Position numbers and translations under genes: made by a program
Notes under the pieces: generated by a model
What the model was told of the DNA's origin: nothing
The model's database searches: none
Seen by the model: only the letters and a program-made list of their open reading frames with translations
DNA from: Pediococcus acidilactici
Lineage (GTDB): Bacteria; Bacillota; Bacilli; Lactobacillales; Lactobacillaceae
Direction of reading: 5' to 3'
DNA: 64,000 nucleotides
Assembly: GCA_024970065.1 (NCBI GenBank)
Contig: CP103908.1
Coordinates: forward strand, 744,001 to 808,000
Shown: one piece after another, positions 19,462 through 28,529 of the stretch
How the letters are laid out: each line of letters starts with the position of its first letter
How positions within the stretch are numbered: position 1 is the first letter of the stretch

Positions 19462-22095
19462 TTGAAAAAAGTTTACGTGGTTGCACATACGCATTGGGAT
19501 TTTGAATGGTATTTTTCACGTCAGGAGGCTCGGGTACAATTTATCTTTCACATGGACGATGTTTTCAAGGCGTTAGCTGAAAATAAGCTGGAGTATTACA
19601 TGCTAGATGGACAGATGGCCATTGTAGATGATTATTTAAAAACCTGTCCTGAAAAAAGAGCTACGCTTGAAAAGTACGTAAAAGCTGGACGATTGTTTGT
19701 GGGACCGTGGTACACCCAAATTGATGAAATGGTAACTTCGGGTGAGTCGGCAGTTAGAAACTTACGGTTAGGCTTGAAGGCTAGTAGAAAATTAGGTAAA
19801 TCTACTAAGGTAGGATACCTTCCGGATTCATTTGGTCAGAGTAAAGATATGCCGAAAATATATAATGGTTTTGGCATTAAAGATGCCGTGTTTTGGCGGG
19901 GACTTCCAGCGGACCAAAAAGTTAGATATTTTTACTGGACGAGTGAAGATGGTTCAAAAGTGCTGACGGCTAATATCAAAAATGGGTACTATGCGGGCGT
20001 AGACTTAGTTGAAAAAGATAACTTTAAGGAGTTAATGCAAAACATTTCTACAGATACCAACGTAGAAGATTTGGTCTTACCAATTGGGGGAGACCAACGA
20101 GCGGTAGATTTTAACTTGAAGAAACGCTTAAAGTTGGCCAATCGAGAATTAGCTGGAGAATATGAAATCATTGAAAGCAACTATCCGGAATACTTTAAAG
20201 CCTTAGAACAAAATGGGGTGCTTCCTGAGCTTAGCGGTGAGTTTATTGATCCTTCAGTTTCAAAAATTCATCGAGGAATTTATTCCTCTCGTTATGATCT
20301 CAAACAAATCTACGATGAGCTAGAGCAATTGATGATTTACCAGGTAGAACCACTTTCAGCAATTTCCCGCCAACAGGGTATGGAAGTTAAGCAAGGATTA
20401 ATTGATGAGGTTTGGCAAATAATTGCTAAAGGGCAAGCACATGATAGTTCGGGAGGAAGTAATAGTGATAAAACTAACCGAGATATTTATAATCGTGCCG
20501 TAGGAGCCCAACAACTTGCACGTTCTTTAAAAGACTATTTGTTACGAAAATTAAGTATTTCAGTCACGAACAAGGACGACTTATTCTTATGGAACCCGTT
20601 GCCAATGTCAGTAGACGAAGTCCGGGAGTTAGAGGTCACCACTACGACCCCCTCTTTTGAAATTATATCTCAAGATGGCAAAATAGATTTTGATTTAATT
20701 GAACAAAAGCAATGCAACGCTGCTACCTTACGGCGAAATCCAGCAGAGATGGATAACGAATATTATTACGTGAGTCGGATAGCTATGAGAGTGCAAATTA
20801 AGGCTACCGACTGGACTAGTTTTAGAATTAAGGAAGGCACCGCTGGTAAGGAAATTTTAGCTAGTTCGGTTACTAATGAAATTCAAAATGAAAAATACCA
20901 GATAGAATTTGAAAATGGGCAGTTAAACATAACTGACAAACTAAATCATTGTACCTATACAAACGCATTAAGTTTTGAAGACGGCGGCGACGAAGGAGAT
21001 ACGTACGATTATTCGCCTGCATACAAAGATTGGATTATCAACTTAGGATTTGCAAATGCAACAATTACTACCAAAGCAGGAAAGAAAACGCAAATAATGC
21101 TTTTGGAGGGCACGTGGCACGTTCCTTATGATTTGCAAGAACGAGCCGCAAAAAAAAGTAACGGAGCTATTACTTACCGAATAAAGTTGCAGCTAGATCA
21201 AGGTGGGGATTTAATAAAGTTTAAGATGAATGTTAATAACCAAGTACTTGATCACCGGCTTCGTTTGGTGATGAACACGGGGGTAAAAGCCCAAAATACT
21301 TTTGCAGACACCCAATTTGGCGTTGCCCAACGTCCAGTAATTGACCCTAAAATGGATAATTGGCAAGCAATTGGATACCGGGAAGAACCTACGGCATTAA
21401 GACCGATGCTTCACTTTGCTAATGTTCACGATAGAGAAAAAAGTTTTTCGTTCATTACTGCTGGTATGCGAGAATTCCAAGCAATTGGTGACCAATTCGA
21501 TAAATTAGCAGTTACGCTTTTTCGTGGTGTAGGTTTCTTAGGCCGACCAGACTTAAAACGGCGCCCTGGAGATGCTTCTGGTTTAGTGATGAAATCAGTA
21601 GCCACCCCCGATAGCCAGTTAATGGGCGAGCAAAGTTTCCAAGGTGCAATTGTAATTACTCACGATTGGAATCCGCGACAATTGCAAAGTATGCATCTGC
21701 AACTATCGCAATCTGGTTTGTATTACCAGCGCCAAGTAATTAACCGATTTACTACTCCATTGCAATACTTTGCGGTTAATGAACTTGCTAATGAGGTTAA
21801 ACATCGGCCAATCGTCAAGATCAATAATTTAAAAGTTACCTTGAGCAGTTTTCAAACTTCGGTAGATCAGACAGGTTATGAATTACGATTATATAATCCT
21901 ACGCAACAAGCCGTGGCTAACCCAGGGGTTCTGCAATTTACGCAGAACGTTAACGTATCTTTAATGGACCTAAAAGGTGAGGTCCAACAAGCAGTAGCAA
22001 ACGCGGTGAAAAACTATTCGTTACCGAAGTTTAAACCAGGGGAAATTCGGACTATTGGACTGTTTCCTATTGGAGAAATAAATGGTGGTGATTGA
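19462..22095 (+). CDS. GH38 alpha-mannosidase (second copy)
   Basis: Zinc-dependent retaining alpha-mannosidase of 877 residues, colinear with the copy at 6984. AHTHWDFEWY (zinc ligands His11, Asp13), nucleophile Asp122 in LPDSFGQ, and QAHDSSGG are all present. I chose the TTG at 19462 because it aligns with the start of the first copy and gives good spacing from GAAGGAG, while the GTG at 19453 lies next to that RBS. It is cytoplasmic. Paired with GH125 just downstream, it probably trims alpha-1,3- or mixed-linkage mannosyl residues of imported mannan or N-glycan fragments, as studied streptococcal homologues do. Confidence 0.9.
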   Translation: MKKVYVVAHTHWDFEWYFSRQEARVQFIFHMDDVFKALAENKLEYYMLDGQMAIVDDYLKTCPEKRATLEKYVKAGRLFVGPWYTQIDEMVTSGESAVRNLRLGLKASRKLGKSTKVGYLPDSFGQSKDMPKIYNGFGIKDAVFWRGLPADQKVRYFYWTSEDGSKVLTANIKNGYYAGVDLVEKDNFKELMQNISTDTNVEDLVLPIGGDQRAVDFNLKKRLKLANRELAGEYEIIESNYPEYFKALEQNGVLPELSGEFIDPSVSKIHRGIYSSRYDLKQIYDELEQLMIYQVEPLSAISRQQGMEVKQGLIDEVWQIIAKGQAHDSSGGSNSDKTNRDIYNRAVGAQQLARSLKDYLLRKLSISVTNKDDLFLWNPLPMSVDEVRELEVTTTTPSFEIISQDGKIDFDLIEQKQCNAATLRRNPAEMDNEYYYVSRIAMRVQIKATDWTSFRIKEGTAGKEILASSVTNEIQNEKYQIEFENGQLNITDKLNHCTYTNALSFEDGGDEGDTYDYSPAYKDWIINLGFANATITTKAGKKTQIMLLEGTWHVPYDLQERAAKKSNGAITYRIKLQLDQGGDLIKFKMNVNNQVLDHRLRLVMNTGVKAQNTFADTQFGVAQRPVIDPKMDNWQAIGYREEPTALRPMLHFANVHDREKSFSFITAGMREFQAIGDQFDKLAVTLFRGVGFLGRPDLKRRPGDASGLVMKSVATPDSQLMGEQSFQGAIVITHDWNPRQLQSMHLQLSQSGLYYQRQVINRFTTPLQYFAVNELANEVKHRPIVKINNLKVTLSSFQTSVDQTGYELRLYNPTQQAVANPGVLQFTQNVNVSLMDLKGEVQQAVANAVKNYSLPKFKPGEIRTIGLFPIGEINGGD

Positions 22096-22100
22096 GAATA

Positions 22101-23405
22101 ATGGAAGAGCACATGTTCATTGACCAAACAAAATTAATTAAACAAGTTAGAAATTACGCTGAAAAAATTAGTTTAACCAACGCTAAAACTACGGCAATGT
22201 TTAAAAATGCAATTATTGACACAATTTCTAACACTGTCGAAGTGCAAGGTGACCGCGTTTTTATTGCGACGGGTGATATTCCGGCAATGTGGTTAAGGGA
22301 CTCCACTTTTCAAGTGTTGCCTTATTTAAGCATTAGTGAAGACATCCCGAATTTAAAGGGCTTAATTCACGGCGTGATTAATCAACAACTAGATTATGTG
22401 AATCATGATCCTTACGCGAATGCGTTTAACAAAACCGCCTCGGGAGCACATTTTAATCCTGATCATTCTAATGTCAGAATTTCTGATTTGGTTTGGGAAC
22501 GTAAATTTGAAATTGATTCACTATGTGCGCCACTACTACTAGCAGTTCGATTATATGAAGATACGGGATATGCGCAACATTTTACAGACTATTTTTGGCA
22601 AACCGTAGATTTAATCGTCGATACCTTTATTAAAGAGCAGCACCATGAACATTCTGAGTATTTCTTTGAAAGAGACGTTGGCCCAGCTTCAGACACGTTA
22701 AGCAATTCAGGTAGAGGGACTAAAATTGGTTATACGGGGATGGTCTGGTCTGGTTTCCGACCAAGCGATGATGCATGTAAATACGGGTATTTCGTGCCAG
22801 GAAACATGATGATTGTGACTGTGATTGAACACCTGTTAAAAATCATGAAGAAGCAACGAATAGATGATGAAGTTTTATCGACTAAAATGAATCGTTTAGC
22901 TAACGAAGTTAGAAATGGGATTGAACGTTACGGAGTTGTCGAACTACCGGACGGGGCTCGGATGTTTGCTTATGAAGTTGACGGATTGGGTAACTATAAT
23001 TTAATGGATGATGCCAACGTCCCTAGCTTGCTAGCAATCCCCTTTATTGGTTATACAGATGAGCGGGATGCTGTGTACGTTAATACGCGAAAGTTTATTT
23101 TGTCTTCTAATAATCCCTATTATTATCAAGGGACGATTTTGTCGGGAATTGGTAGTCCGCATACTCCCCAAAATTACGTATGGCCAATCGCATTAGCAAT
23201 GGAGGGGTTAACGACTAGTGATTTAAACTTGATTACTGCTAAGCTGAACGTGATTAGTCAAACGGATGCGAATACCAACCAGTGCCACGAAGGAATTGAC
23301 GTAAACAATCCTGATAAATACACTCGGGAATGGTTTTCATGGGCAAACATGACTTTTTGTCAGTTGGCGTTCCACTACTTGAAGTTAAAAGGGGAGCTGG
23401 TTTAG
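22101..23405 (+). CDS. GH125 exo-alpha-1,6-mannosidase
   Basis: Metal-independent inverting alpha-mannosidase of 434 residues. Conserved blocks are GDIPAMWLRDSTFQVLPY, VWERKFEIDSLCAPLLLA and WPIALAMEG, characteristic of the family formerly known as DUF1237. Characterised members remove alpha-1,6-linked mannose. The start is the ATG at 22101. A second ATG at 22113 is possible, and the frame overlaps the GH38 end closely, so translation is coupled. With EIIC and GH38 it makes a compact import-and-trim operon that ends at the terminator at 23454. Confidence 0.9.
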   Translation: MEEHMFIDQTKLIKQVRNYAEKISLTNAKTTAMFKNAIIDTISNTVEVQGDRVFIATGDIPAMWLRDSTFQVLPYLSISEDIPNLKGLIHGVINQQLDYVNHDPYANAFNKTASGAHFNPDHSNVRISDLVWERKFEIDSLCAPLLLAVRLYEDTGYAQHFTDYFWQTVDLIVDTFIKEQHHEHSEYFFERDVGPASDTLSNSGRGTKIGYTGMVWSGFRPSDDACKYGYFVPGNMMIVTVIEHLLKIMKKQRIDDEVLSTKMNRLANEVRNGIERYGVVELPDGARMFAYEVDGLGNYNLMDDANVPSLLAIPFIGYTDERDAVYVNTRKFILSSNNPYYYQGTILSGIGSPHTPQNYVWPIALAMEGLTTSDLNLITAKLNVISQTDANTNQCHEGIDVNNPDKYTREWFSWANMTFCQLAFHYLKLKGELV

Positions 23406-23453
23406 TTAGGGTGTATTGAAAATATAAATCATTAAAATAATATGTATTTTTAT

Positions 23454-23484
23454 AAAAGCTGGAATTCATTTCCAGCTTTTTTTG
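23454..23484 (+). terminator. Intrinsic terminator after GH125
   Basis: AAAGCTGGAA pairs with TTCCAGCTTT and is followed by a T run. Confidence 0.85.
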
Positions 23485-23544
23485 TACAAAAAATTATTAA
23501 TTAGAGTGCAAAAGTTGCAGACTAACGACTGCTAGAACTTGTCT

Positions 23545-23559
23545 TGTTAGCGTTTTCAT
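23545..23559 (-). promoter_or_regulatory. cre box before the ascorbate-type PTS operon
   Basis: On the minus strand ATGAAAACGCTAACA fits WTGNAANCGNWNNCW at every position. It lies 46 bases before the EIIA start, as expected for direct CcpA repression of the operon. Confidence 0.7.
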
Positions 23560-23604
23560 AAAAAGTAAAATGAAGTCATAGCATAAGGAAGGGAGGAAAC
23601 ACTA

Positions 23605-24057
23605 GTGTTAAATGAATTGTTGACCAAAGATACGATTCAGTACCGAGATATTGACCACCTTAATTGGCAAGAGGCGATTAAGGTTGCAGCAATGCCACTA
23701 ATTAAGAACAGCAGTATTTTACCTCGGTACGTTGAATCTATGATTAAGATTTCTTTGAAAGAAGGACCGTACTTTAACATTGGACCAGAAGTCGTCTTGG
23801 CTCATGCTAGACCGACTGATGGTTCTAATGGGATTGCATTGGCACTCTTAAAAACTAAAAAGGACGTTTGTTTAATTAATGATCAACATCCTGCAAAGTT
23901 ATGGTTTGTTTTAGCTGCAAATGATAACCAAAGTCATTTGATGGTAATTAAGGAGCTGATGCAATTATTAACAGATAAAAAGCGGGTTGATTTATTACTC
24001 AACGCTGAAAATAAACAAAGTATTGAAAAAATTATTGTCGAAGGAGTAGGAAAATGA
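23605..24057 (+). CDS. PTS EIIA, ascorbate/mannitol type
   Basis: Phosphocarrier of 150 residues. The phosphorylated His67 lies in VVLAHARP, the UlaC-like EIIA-2 motif. The start is GTG at 23605 with GGGAGG upstream. The frame overlaps the EIIB gene by four bases (ATGA). Its whole length resembles the C-terminal domain of the PRD regulator at 28530, including QHPAKLWFVLAA against QHPIKLVFVLAA. It is the first gene of a PTS-transketolase-transaldolase operon. Confidence 0.9.
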   Translation: MLNELLTKDTIQYRDIDHLNWQEAIKVAAMPLIKNSSILPRYVESMIKISLKEGPYFNIGPEVVLAHARPTDGSNGIALALLKTKKDVCLINDQHPAKLWFVLAANDNQSHLMVIKELMQLLTDKKRVDLLLNAENKQSIEKIIVEGVGK

Positions 24058-24350
24058 AGATTTTAGCAGTTTGTCAAAGCGGATTAGGAAGTAGCTTTAT
24101 GGTGCAAATGAATATCCAACAGATATTAAGCGACGAGAAGGTAGATGAAGAAATTCAAGTTGATCATGCAGATGTGGGAAGTGTGACTGCAGACGCAGCT
24201 GATTACTTTTTTGTCGAAACTACTTTGAAAAGTGCGCTAGGTAGCCTTCCAGAAGATAAGATTATTCTTTTAGATAGCCTGATTGATCAAGATGAAATTA
24301 GGAAAAAGGTTAATGAAATACTAGATAAAAATAATATCCAACATGGTTAA
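24054..24350 (+). CDS. PTS EIIB, ascorbate type
   Basis: Small cytoplasmic phosphocarrier of 98 residues. The phosphocysteine is Cys7 in VCQSGLGSSFM, the SgaB/UlaB signature. It overlaps EIIA by four bases and precedes EIIC by 24 bases, so the three subunits are made together. Confidence 0.92.
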   Translation: MKILAVCQSGLGSSFMVQMNIQQILSDEKVDEEIQVDHADVGSVTADAADYFFVETTLKSALGSLPEDKIILLDSLIDQDEIRKKVNEILDKNNIQHG

Positions 24351-24374
24351 TACAAAATAAAGAAGGTGGCATTA

Positions 24375-25733
24375 ATGAAAGCGATTCTAAATCTATTTGT
24401 AGCGATTGCAACGCAACCAGCAATTTTAGTCGCATTAATTGCGATGACAGGACTATTGCTACAAAAGAAAAAAGCAACTGAAGTAGTTCAAGGAACTATC
24501 AAAACTTTTGCTGGATTTTTGGTCTTAATTGGTGGTTCAGGAATCTTAAGTAATTCGTTGGCGCCGTTTGCAAGTATGTTTCAATCGGCCCTTCACGTAC
24601 AAGGGGTGGTGCCAAGTAATGAAGCAGTTGTAGCGATTGCGTTAGTTAAGTATGGATCAACAACGGCGCTCATTATGTTAGTAGGAATGATTATAAATAT
24701 TCTCTTAGCACGGTTCACCCGGTTTAAGTACATTTTTTTAACTGGACAAGCAATGCTTTATGTTTCTTGTTTAACTGCGGTAATTTTAATTTCAGCTAAT
24801 TTAGGAAATGGCTGGCAAACGGTTATCTTAGGTGGCATTTTTGAAGGGACTTTATTAACGATTACCCCGGCACTTTGCCAACCCTTTATGAGAAAAATCA
24901 CCGGTGGTGACACAGTTGCAATGGGGCACACCGGAAATATTGGATACGCAACTGCAGGATTGGTCGGCAAAATTTTTGGCAATAAAGAAAAGAGTACAGA
25001 AGACTTAAATATTCCTAAAGGACTAAGTTTTTTAAGAGATTCAACAGTTTCAATTACTTTATTGATGGGAATCGTGTACATTGCTTTAGCTATCGTAGCA
25101 GGACCACACTTTGTAGAAACTAAGCTAAGTGGCGGGACTAATTACATTATTTATGCATTAGTGCAAGCGGGAACTTTTGCAGCTGGATTTGTAGTGGTAC
25201 TACAAGGGGTTCGAATGATTTTAGCTGAAATTGTTCCAGCCTTTCAAGGAATTGCCAAAAGCTTAGTGCCTAATTCTAAACCCGCGCTAGATGTTCCAAT
25301 CATTTTTCCTTACGCACCAAATGCTGTATTAATTGGCTTTTTTGTAAGTTTTATTGTAGGTACCTTAAGCATGTTTGTGATGATTGCCATGAAAACTACG
25401 GTAATTATTCCAGGAGTGGTTGGCCATTTCTTTTGTGGAGCAGCAGCAGCAATTTACGGTAATTCAGAAGGTGGACGGCGAGGTGCAATTTTAGGTGCTA
25501 CTGTAAACGGTTTAATTATTAGTTGGTTACCGTTATTGATTTTACCAGTACTGGGCTCTTTAAAATTGGCGGCATCTACTTTTGCAGACACAGATTATTT
25601 AGTACCCGGAATTCTATTAGGAAAACTAGGTAGCTTAGGAACGATGGCAGTAGTTACTGGTATTATTTTATTTTTCTTAATAGTACTAGTAACCAGCGTA
25701 ATTTTAAATCAGCGAGATAAGACATCAGACTAA
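24375..25733 (+). CDS. PTS EIIC, ascorbate (UlaA/SgaT) family
   Basis: Membrane permease of 452 residues with about ten or eleven hydrophobic segments, of the UlaA type. The start is the ATG at 24375 because AAGGTGG lies nine bases upstream. An in-frame GTG at 24366 belongs to that RBS. The ascorbate catabolic enzymes UlaD, UlaE and UlaF are absent nearby. Transketolase and transaldolase follow instead, so the cargo is more likely a pentose, pentitol or similar sugar that enters the pentose phosphate pathway. Confidence 0.88.
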   Translation: MKAILNLFVAIATQPAILVALIAMTGLLLQKKKATEVVQGTIKTFAGFLVLIGGSGILSNSLAPFASMFQSALHVQGVVPSNEAVVAIALVKYGSTTALIMLVGMIINILLARFTRFKYIFLTGQAMLYVSCLTAVILISANLGNGWQTVILGGIFEGTLLTITPALCQPFMRKITGGDTVAMGHTGNIGYATAGLVGKIFGNKEKSTEDLNIPKGLSFLRDSTVSITLLMGIVYIALAIVAGPHFVETKLSGGTNYIIYALVQAGTFAAGFVVVLQGVRMILAEIVPAFQGIAKSLVPNSKPALDVPIIFPYAPNAVLIGFFVSFIVGTLSMFVMIAMKTTVIIPGVVGHFFCGAAAAIYGNSEGGRRGAILGATVNGLIISWLPLLILPVLGSLKLAASTFADTDYLVPGILLGKLGSLGTMAVVTGIILFFLIVLVTSVILNQRDKTSD

Positions 25734-25756
25734 AGGATTGTTGGGGGAAGAAGAAA

Positions 25757-27733
25757 GTGTTTACTAAAAAAGATATTGATGCGGTTAACGCAATTCGTTT
25801 TCTAAGCGCAGACATGATTGAAAAGGCGCAAAGTGGACACCCAGGTTTGCCGATTGATGCGGCACCCATGGCGTACACATTATGGGAGAAGTTCCTACAA
25901 TTTAACCCACAAGATCCAAAATGGATTAATCGGGACCGCTTTGTCCTAAGCGCGGGCCATGGATCGGCAATGCTTTATAGTTTATTGCATTTGAATGGTT
26001 TTGATTTACCGCTAACTGAATTGAAAAAGTTCCGGCAGCTCGGATCTAGAACTCCGGGACATCCGGAATATGGGGTGACGGCTGGTGTAGATGCCACCAC
26101 CGGCCCGTTAGGCCAAGGCTTAGGGATGGCAGTCGGAATGGCAATGGCAGAACGCCACTTAGCAGCGTTGGTTAATCGCCCAGGTTACCCAGTTTTCAAC
26201 CACTTCACGTACGCTTTAGTTGGCGATGGAGATCTAATGGAAGGGGTTAGTCAGGAAGCTATTAACATTGCTGGCCAAAAACAGCTCAATAAATTAATTG
26301 TTTTGTACGATTCTAATGACGTTTCGCTTGATGGACCTTTGAGTTTAAGTGCTAACGAAAACGTCGCGCAGCGTTTTAAAGCTGCTAACTGGAATTACCA
26401 AAAAGTTACCGATGGCAATGATTTGACTGAGCTGCAACAAGCGTTGCAGCAAGCCCAAACTAGCGATCGACCAACTCTGATCGAAGTTAAAACGTTAATC
26501 GGATATGGTACCCCAGAAAGCGGGACGAATAAGGTACACGGAAATGCCTTAGGAAAGGCTAATTTGGCAGCGATGCGCCAATTTTATCATTGGCAAGCGG
26601 CGCCGTTTGAAATTGCCCCAGAAATTTACCAACATTATCAAGAACAGGTAGCTAAAAAGCAAACGGCCTACCAAGCCTGGCAAACGATGTTCCAAGAATA
26701 CCAAACAGAGTTTCCAGAAGTTTACCGCCAATTTCAAGATGCGCACCTAGATACGACCAAGCTTAATTTAGATGATCCGGCATGGCAGGAGCCCATGGCA
26801 ACTCGAACAAGCAATTCTAAAATCATGCAACAGGTTGCCGACCAGAACGTGAAATTATGGGGTGGCTCAGCAGATTTGTATTCTTCAAATAATACTCACC
26901 TTGATGATTCAAAGGCGTTTGATGCGTTGCATCCCGAACAACGCAACGTTTATTTCGGGGTGCGCGAATTTGGCATGGCAACTGCGGTTAACGGGATTAA
27001 CTTACATGGCAACACCCGGGCGTTTGGGAGCACGTTCTTTGTCTTTAGTGACTATCTTAAAGCAGCGATCCGCTTAGCGGCGATCCAGCAGATCCCAGCG
27101 GTATATATTTTCACGCACGACTCGATTGCGGTCGGCGAAGATGGACCAACTCATGAGCCGATTGAACAGCTAGCCGGATTACGATCCATTCCTAACGTGA
27201 CGGTGATTCGCCCAGCCGATGCGCACGAAGTACTGGGCGCTTGGCAAAAGATTGGACAAATTACTGATCAACCAACGGTACTAGTGTTGACCCGCCAAAA
27301 AGTGCCATTATTAGCGCAAACACAAGCTGATAAGGTGGCCTTCGGTGGCTACACAATTTCACCAGCTGCCACCGCCAATCCAGACGGAATCTTGGTTGCG
27401 ACAGGTTCAGAAGTCGCCTTAGCCCTACGGGCGCAACAAAAACTCGCCCAAGAAAAATTGAACGTGGCGGTAGTTTCCATGCCGAGCGTCGAGCTTTTCC
27501 AAGCTCAAAGTCCGGATTATCAAGCTCAGGTTCTTCCACCAAACGTGAAGGTAAAACTAGGGCTTGAAATGGGCAGTCGCAATGGTTTAGCCACAGTGGC
27601 GAGCGCGGTAATCGGAATTGATCACTTTGGAGCAAGCGGGAACGGTACGGAAGTAGTTCAACAAGCAGGCTTCACGGTAGATAACATTGTGGAGCAATTT
27701 AAAGCAAAATTAGCAGAGGCGGAAGTGAAATGA
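25757..27733 (+). CDS. tkt: Transketolase
   Basis: Thiamine-diphosphate enzyme of 658 residues that moves two-carbon ketol units between sugar phosphates in the cytoplasm. N-terminal SADMIEKAQSGHPGLPIDAAPMAY (in two parts), the TPP/Mg motif GDGDLMEG, and central HDSIAVGEDGPTHEP are all canonical. The start is GTG at 25757 after GGGGGA. It lies within a PTS operon and overlaps the transaldolase start by four bases. It is therefore probably a catabolic, substrate-induced transketolase, possibly in addition to a housekeeping copy elsewhere. Confidence 0.93.
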   Translation: MFTKKDIDAVNAIRFLSADMIEKAQSGHPGLPIDAAPMAYTLWEKFLQFNPQDPKWINRDRFVLSAGHGSAMLYSLLHLNGFDLPLTELKKFRQLGSRTPGHPEYGVTAGVDATTGPLGQGLGMAVGMAMAERHLAALVNRPGYPVFNHFTYALVGDGDLMEGVSQEAINIAGQKQLNKLIVLYDSNDVSLDGPLSLSANENVAQRFKAANWNYQKVTDGNDLTELQQALQQAQTSDRPTLIEVKTLIGYGTPESGTNKVHGNALGKANLAAMRQFYHWQAAPFEIAPEIYQHYQEQVAKKQTAYQAWQTMFQEYQTEFPEVYRQFQDAHLDTTKLNLDDPAWQEPMATRTSNSKIMQQVADQNVKLWGGSADLYSSNNTHLDDSKAFDALHPEQRNVYFGVREFGMATAVNGINLHGNTRAFGSTFFVFSDYLKAAIRLAAIQQIPAVYIFTHDSIAVGEDGPTHEPIEQLAGLRSIPNVTVIRPADAHEVLGAWQKIGQITDQPTVLVLTRQKVPLLAQTQADKVAFGGYTISPAATANPDGILVATGSEVALALRAQQKLAQEKLNVAVVSMPSVELFQAQSPDYQAQVLPPNVKVKLGLEMGSRNGLATVASAVIGIDHFGASGNGTEVVQQAGFTVDNIVEQFKAKLAEAEVK

Positions 27734-28449
27734 TGGATGTAAATGATTTAACTATTAAGGTTTATGAAGACGGCGCGGAAATTGAGAAAATGCGAGCTGC
27801 TAGTCAACAGGCGTTCGTTAAGGGCTTTACTACGAACCCTTCGCTATTAAAACAAGCGGGAGTGACTGATTATTTAGCTTTTGCCCGCCAAGCAGTGGCA
27901 GAATTTCCAGAGAAGGAGTTTTCTTTCGAAGTTTTTAGTAACGAACCGCAAGAGATGTTGCGGGAAGCTCAAATCTTACATGATTTAGGTCCTCGGGTGT
28001 ATGTAAAAGTGCCGATCATCACTACGACCGGAGAATCAACTGCGGACGTGATTAAAGAGCTATCGGCAGCACATATTAACTTAAACATTACGGCAATCAC
28101 CACGGTAGAACAGGTTGAGGTTGCCGAGCGTAATTTAGCACCAGGTACCCACAACTTAATTTCCATTTTTGTGGGACGGGTAGCTGACGCTGGGATTGAT
28201 CCGCATCATTTGATTGAAAGCAGTGTAGAAATTACGAAGTCTCATCCAGAAGCCTCCCTGTTATGGGCAAGTACGCGAGAAGTGTACAACGTATTTGAAG
28301 CACAACAAATGGGGGTGGATATTATTACGGTGCCACCAGCCTTAATCACGAAGTTAAGCAAAACGGGTAAAGCAGCTTTAGAAATTTCGGTGGATACGGT
28401 TAAGGGGTTCCAACGGGATATTAAGGAATCGGGATTGTCAATTTTATAG
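27730..28449 (+). CDS. Transaldolase, small (TalC/FSA-like) type
   Basis: A class I aldolase-fold enzyme of 239 residues in which a Schiff-base lysine lies in YVKVPI. FTTNPSLLKQAG and ITAITTVEQ are family motifs. It transfers dihydroxyacetone units, and fructose-6-phosphate aldolase activity is a known alternative in this subfamily. The ATGA overlap with tkt shows translational coupling. Together the two enzymes could convert pentose phosphates to fructose 6-phosphate and glyceraldehyde 3-phosphate. Confidence 0.88.
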   Translation: MMDVNDLTIKVYEDGAEIEKMRAASQQAFVKGFTTNPSLLKQAGVTDYLAFARQAVAEFPEKEFSFEVFSNEPQEMLREAQILHDLGPRVYVKVPIITTTGESTADVIKELSAAHINLNITAITTVEQVEVAERNLAPGTHNLISIFVGRVADAGIDPHHLIESSVEITKSHPEASLLWASTREVYNVFEAQQMGVDIITVPPALITKLSKTGKAALEISVDTVKGFQRDIKESGLSIL

Positions 28450-28460
28450 CCAGATTTTTT

Positions 28461-28496
28461 CTCAGACATTGTATTAACTATTGTCTGAGATTTTGT
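28461..28496 (+). terminator. Intrinsic terminator of the PTS-tkt-tal operon
   Basis: CTCAGACA pairs with TGTCTGAG and is followed by a T-rich tail. A T run on the other side makes it potentially bidirectional. Confidence 0.75.
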
Positions 28497-28529
28497 GTAT
28501 GTTAATTAGTGAATAGCATGGGTGAATAT

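Noticed and set aside
27261..27635. 124-codon minus-strand frame
   Set aside because: It is opposite the 3' end of transketolase and its content is a shadow of codon bias.
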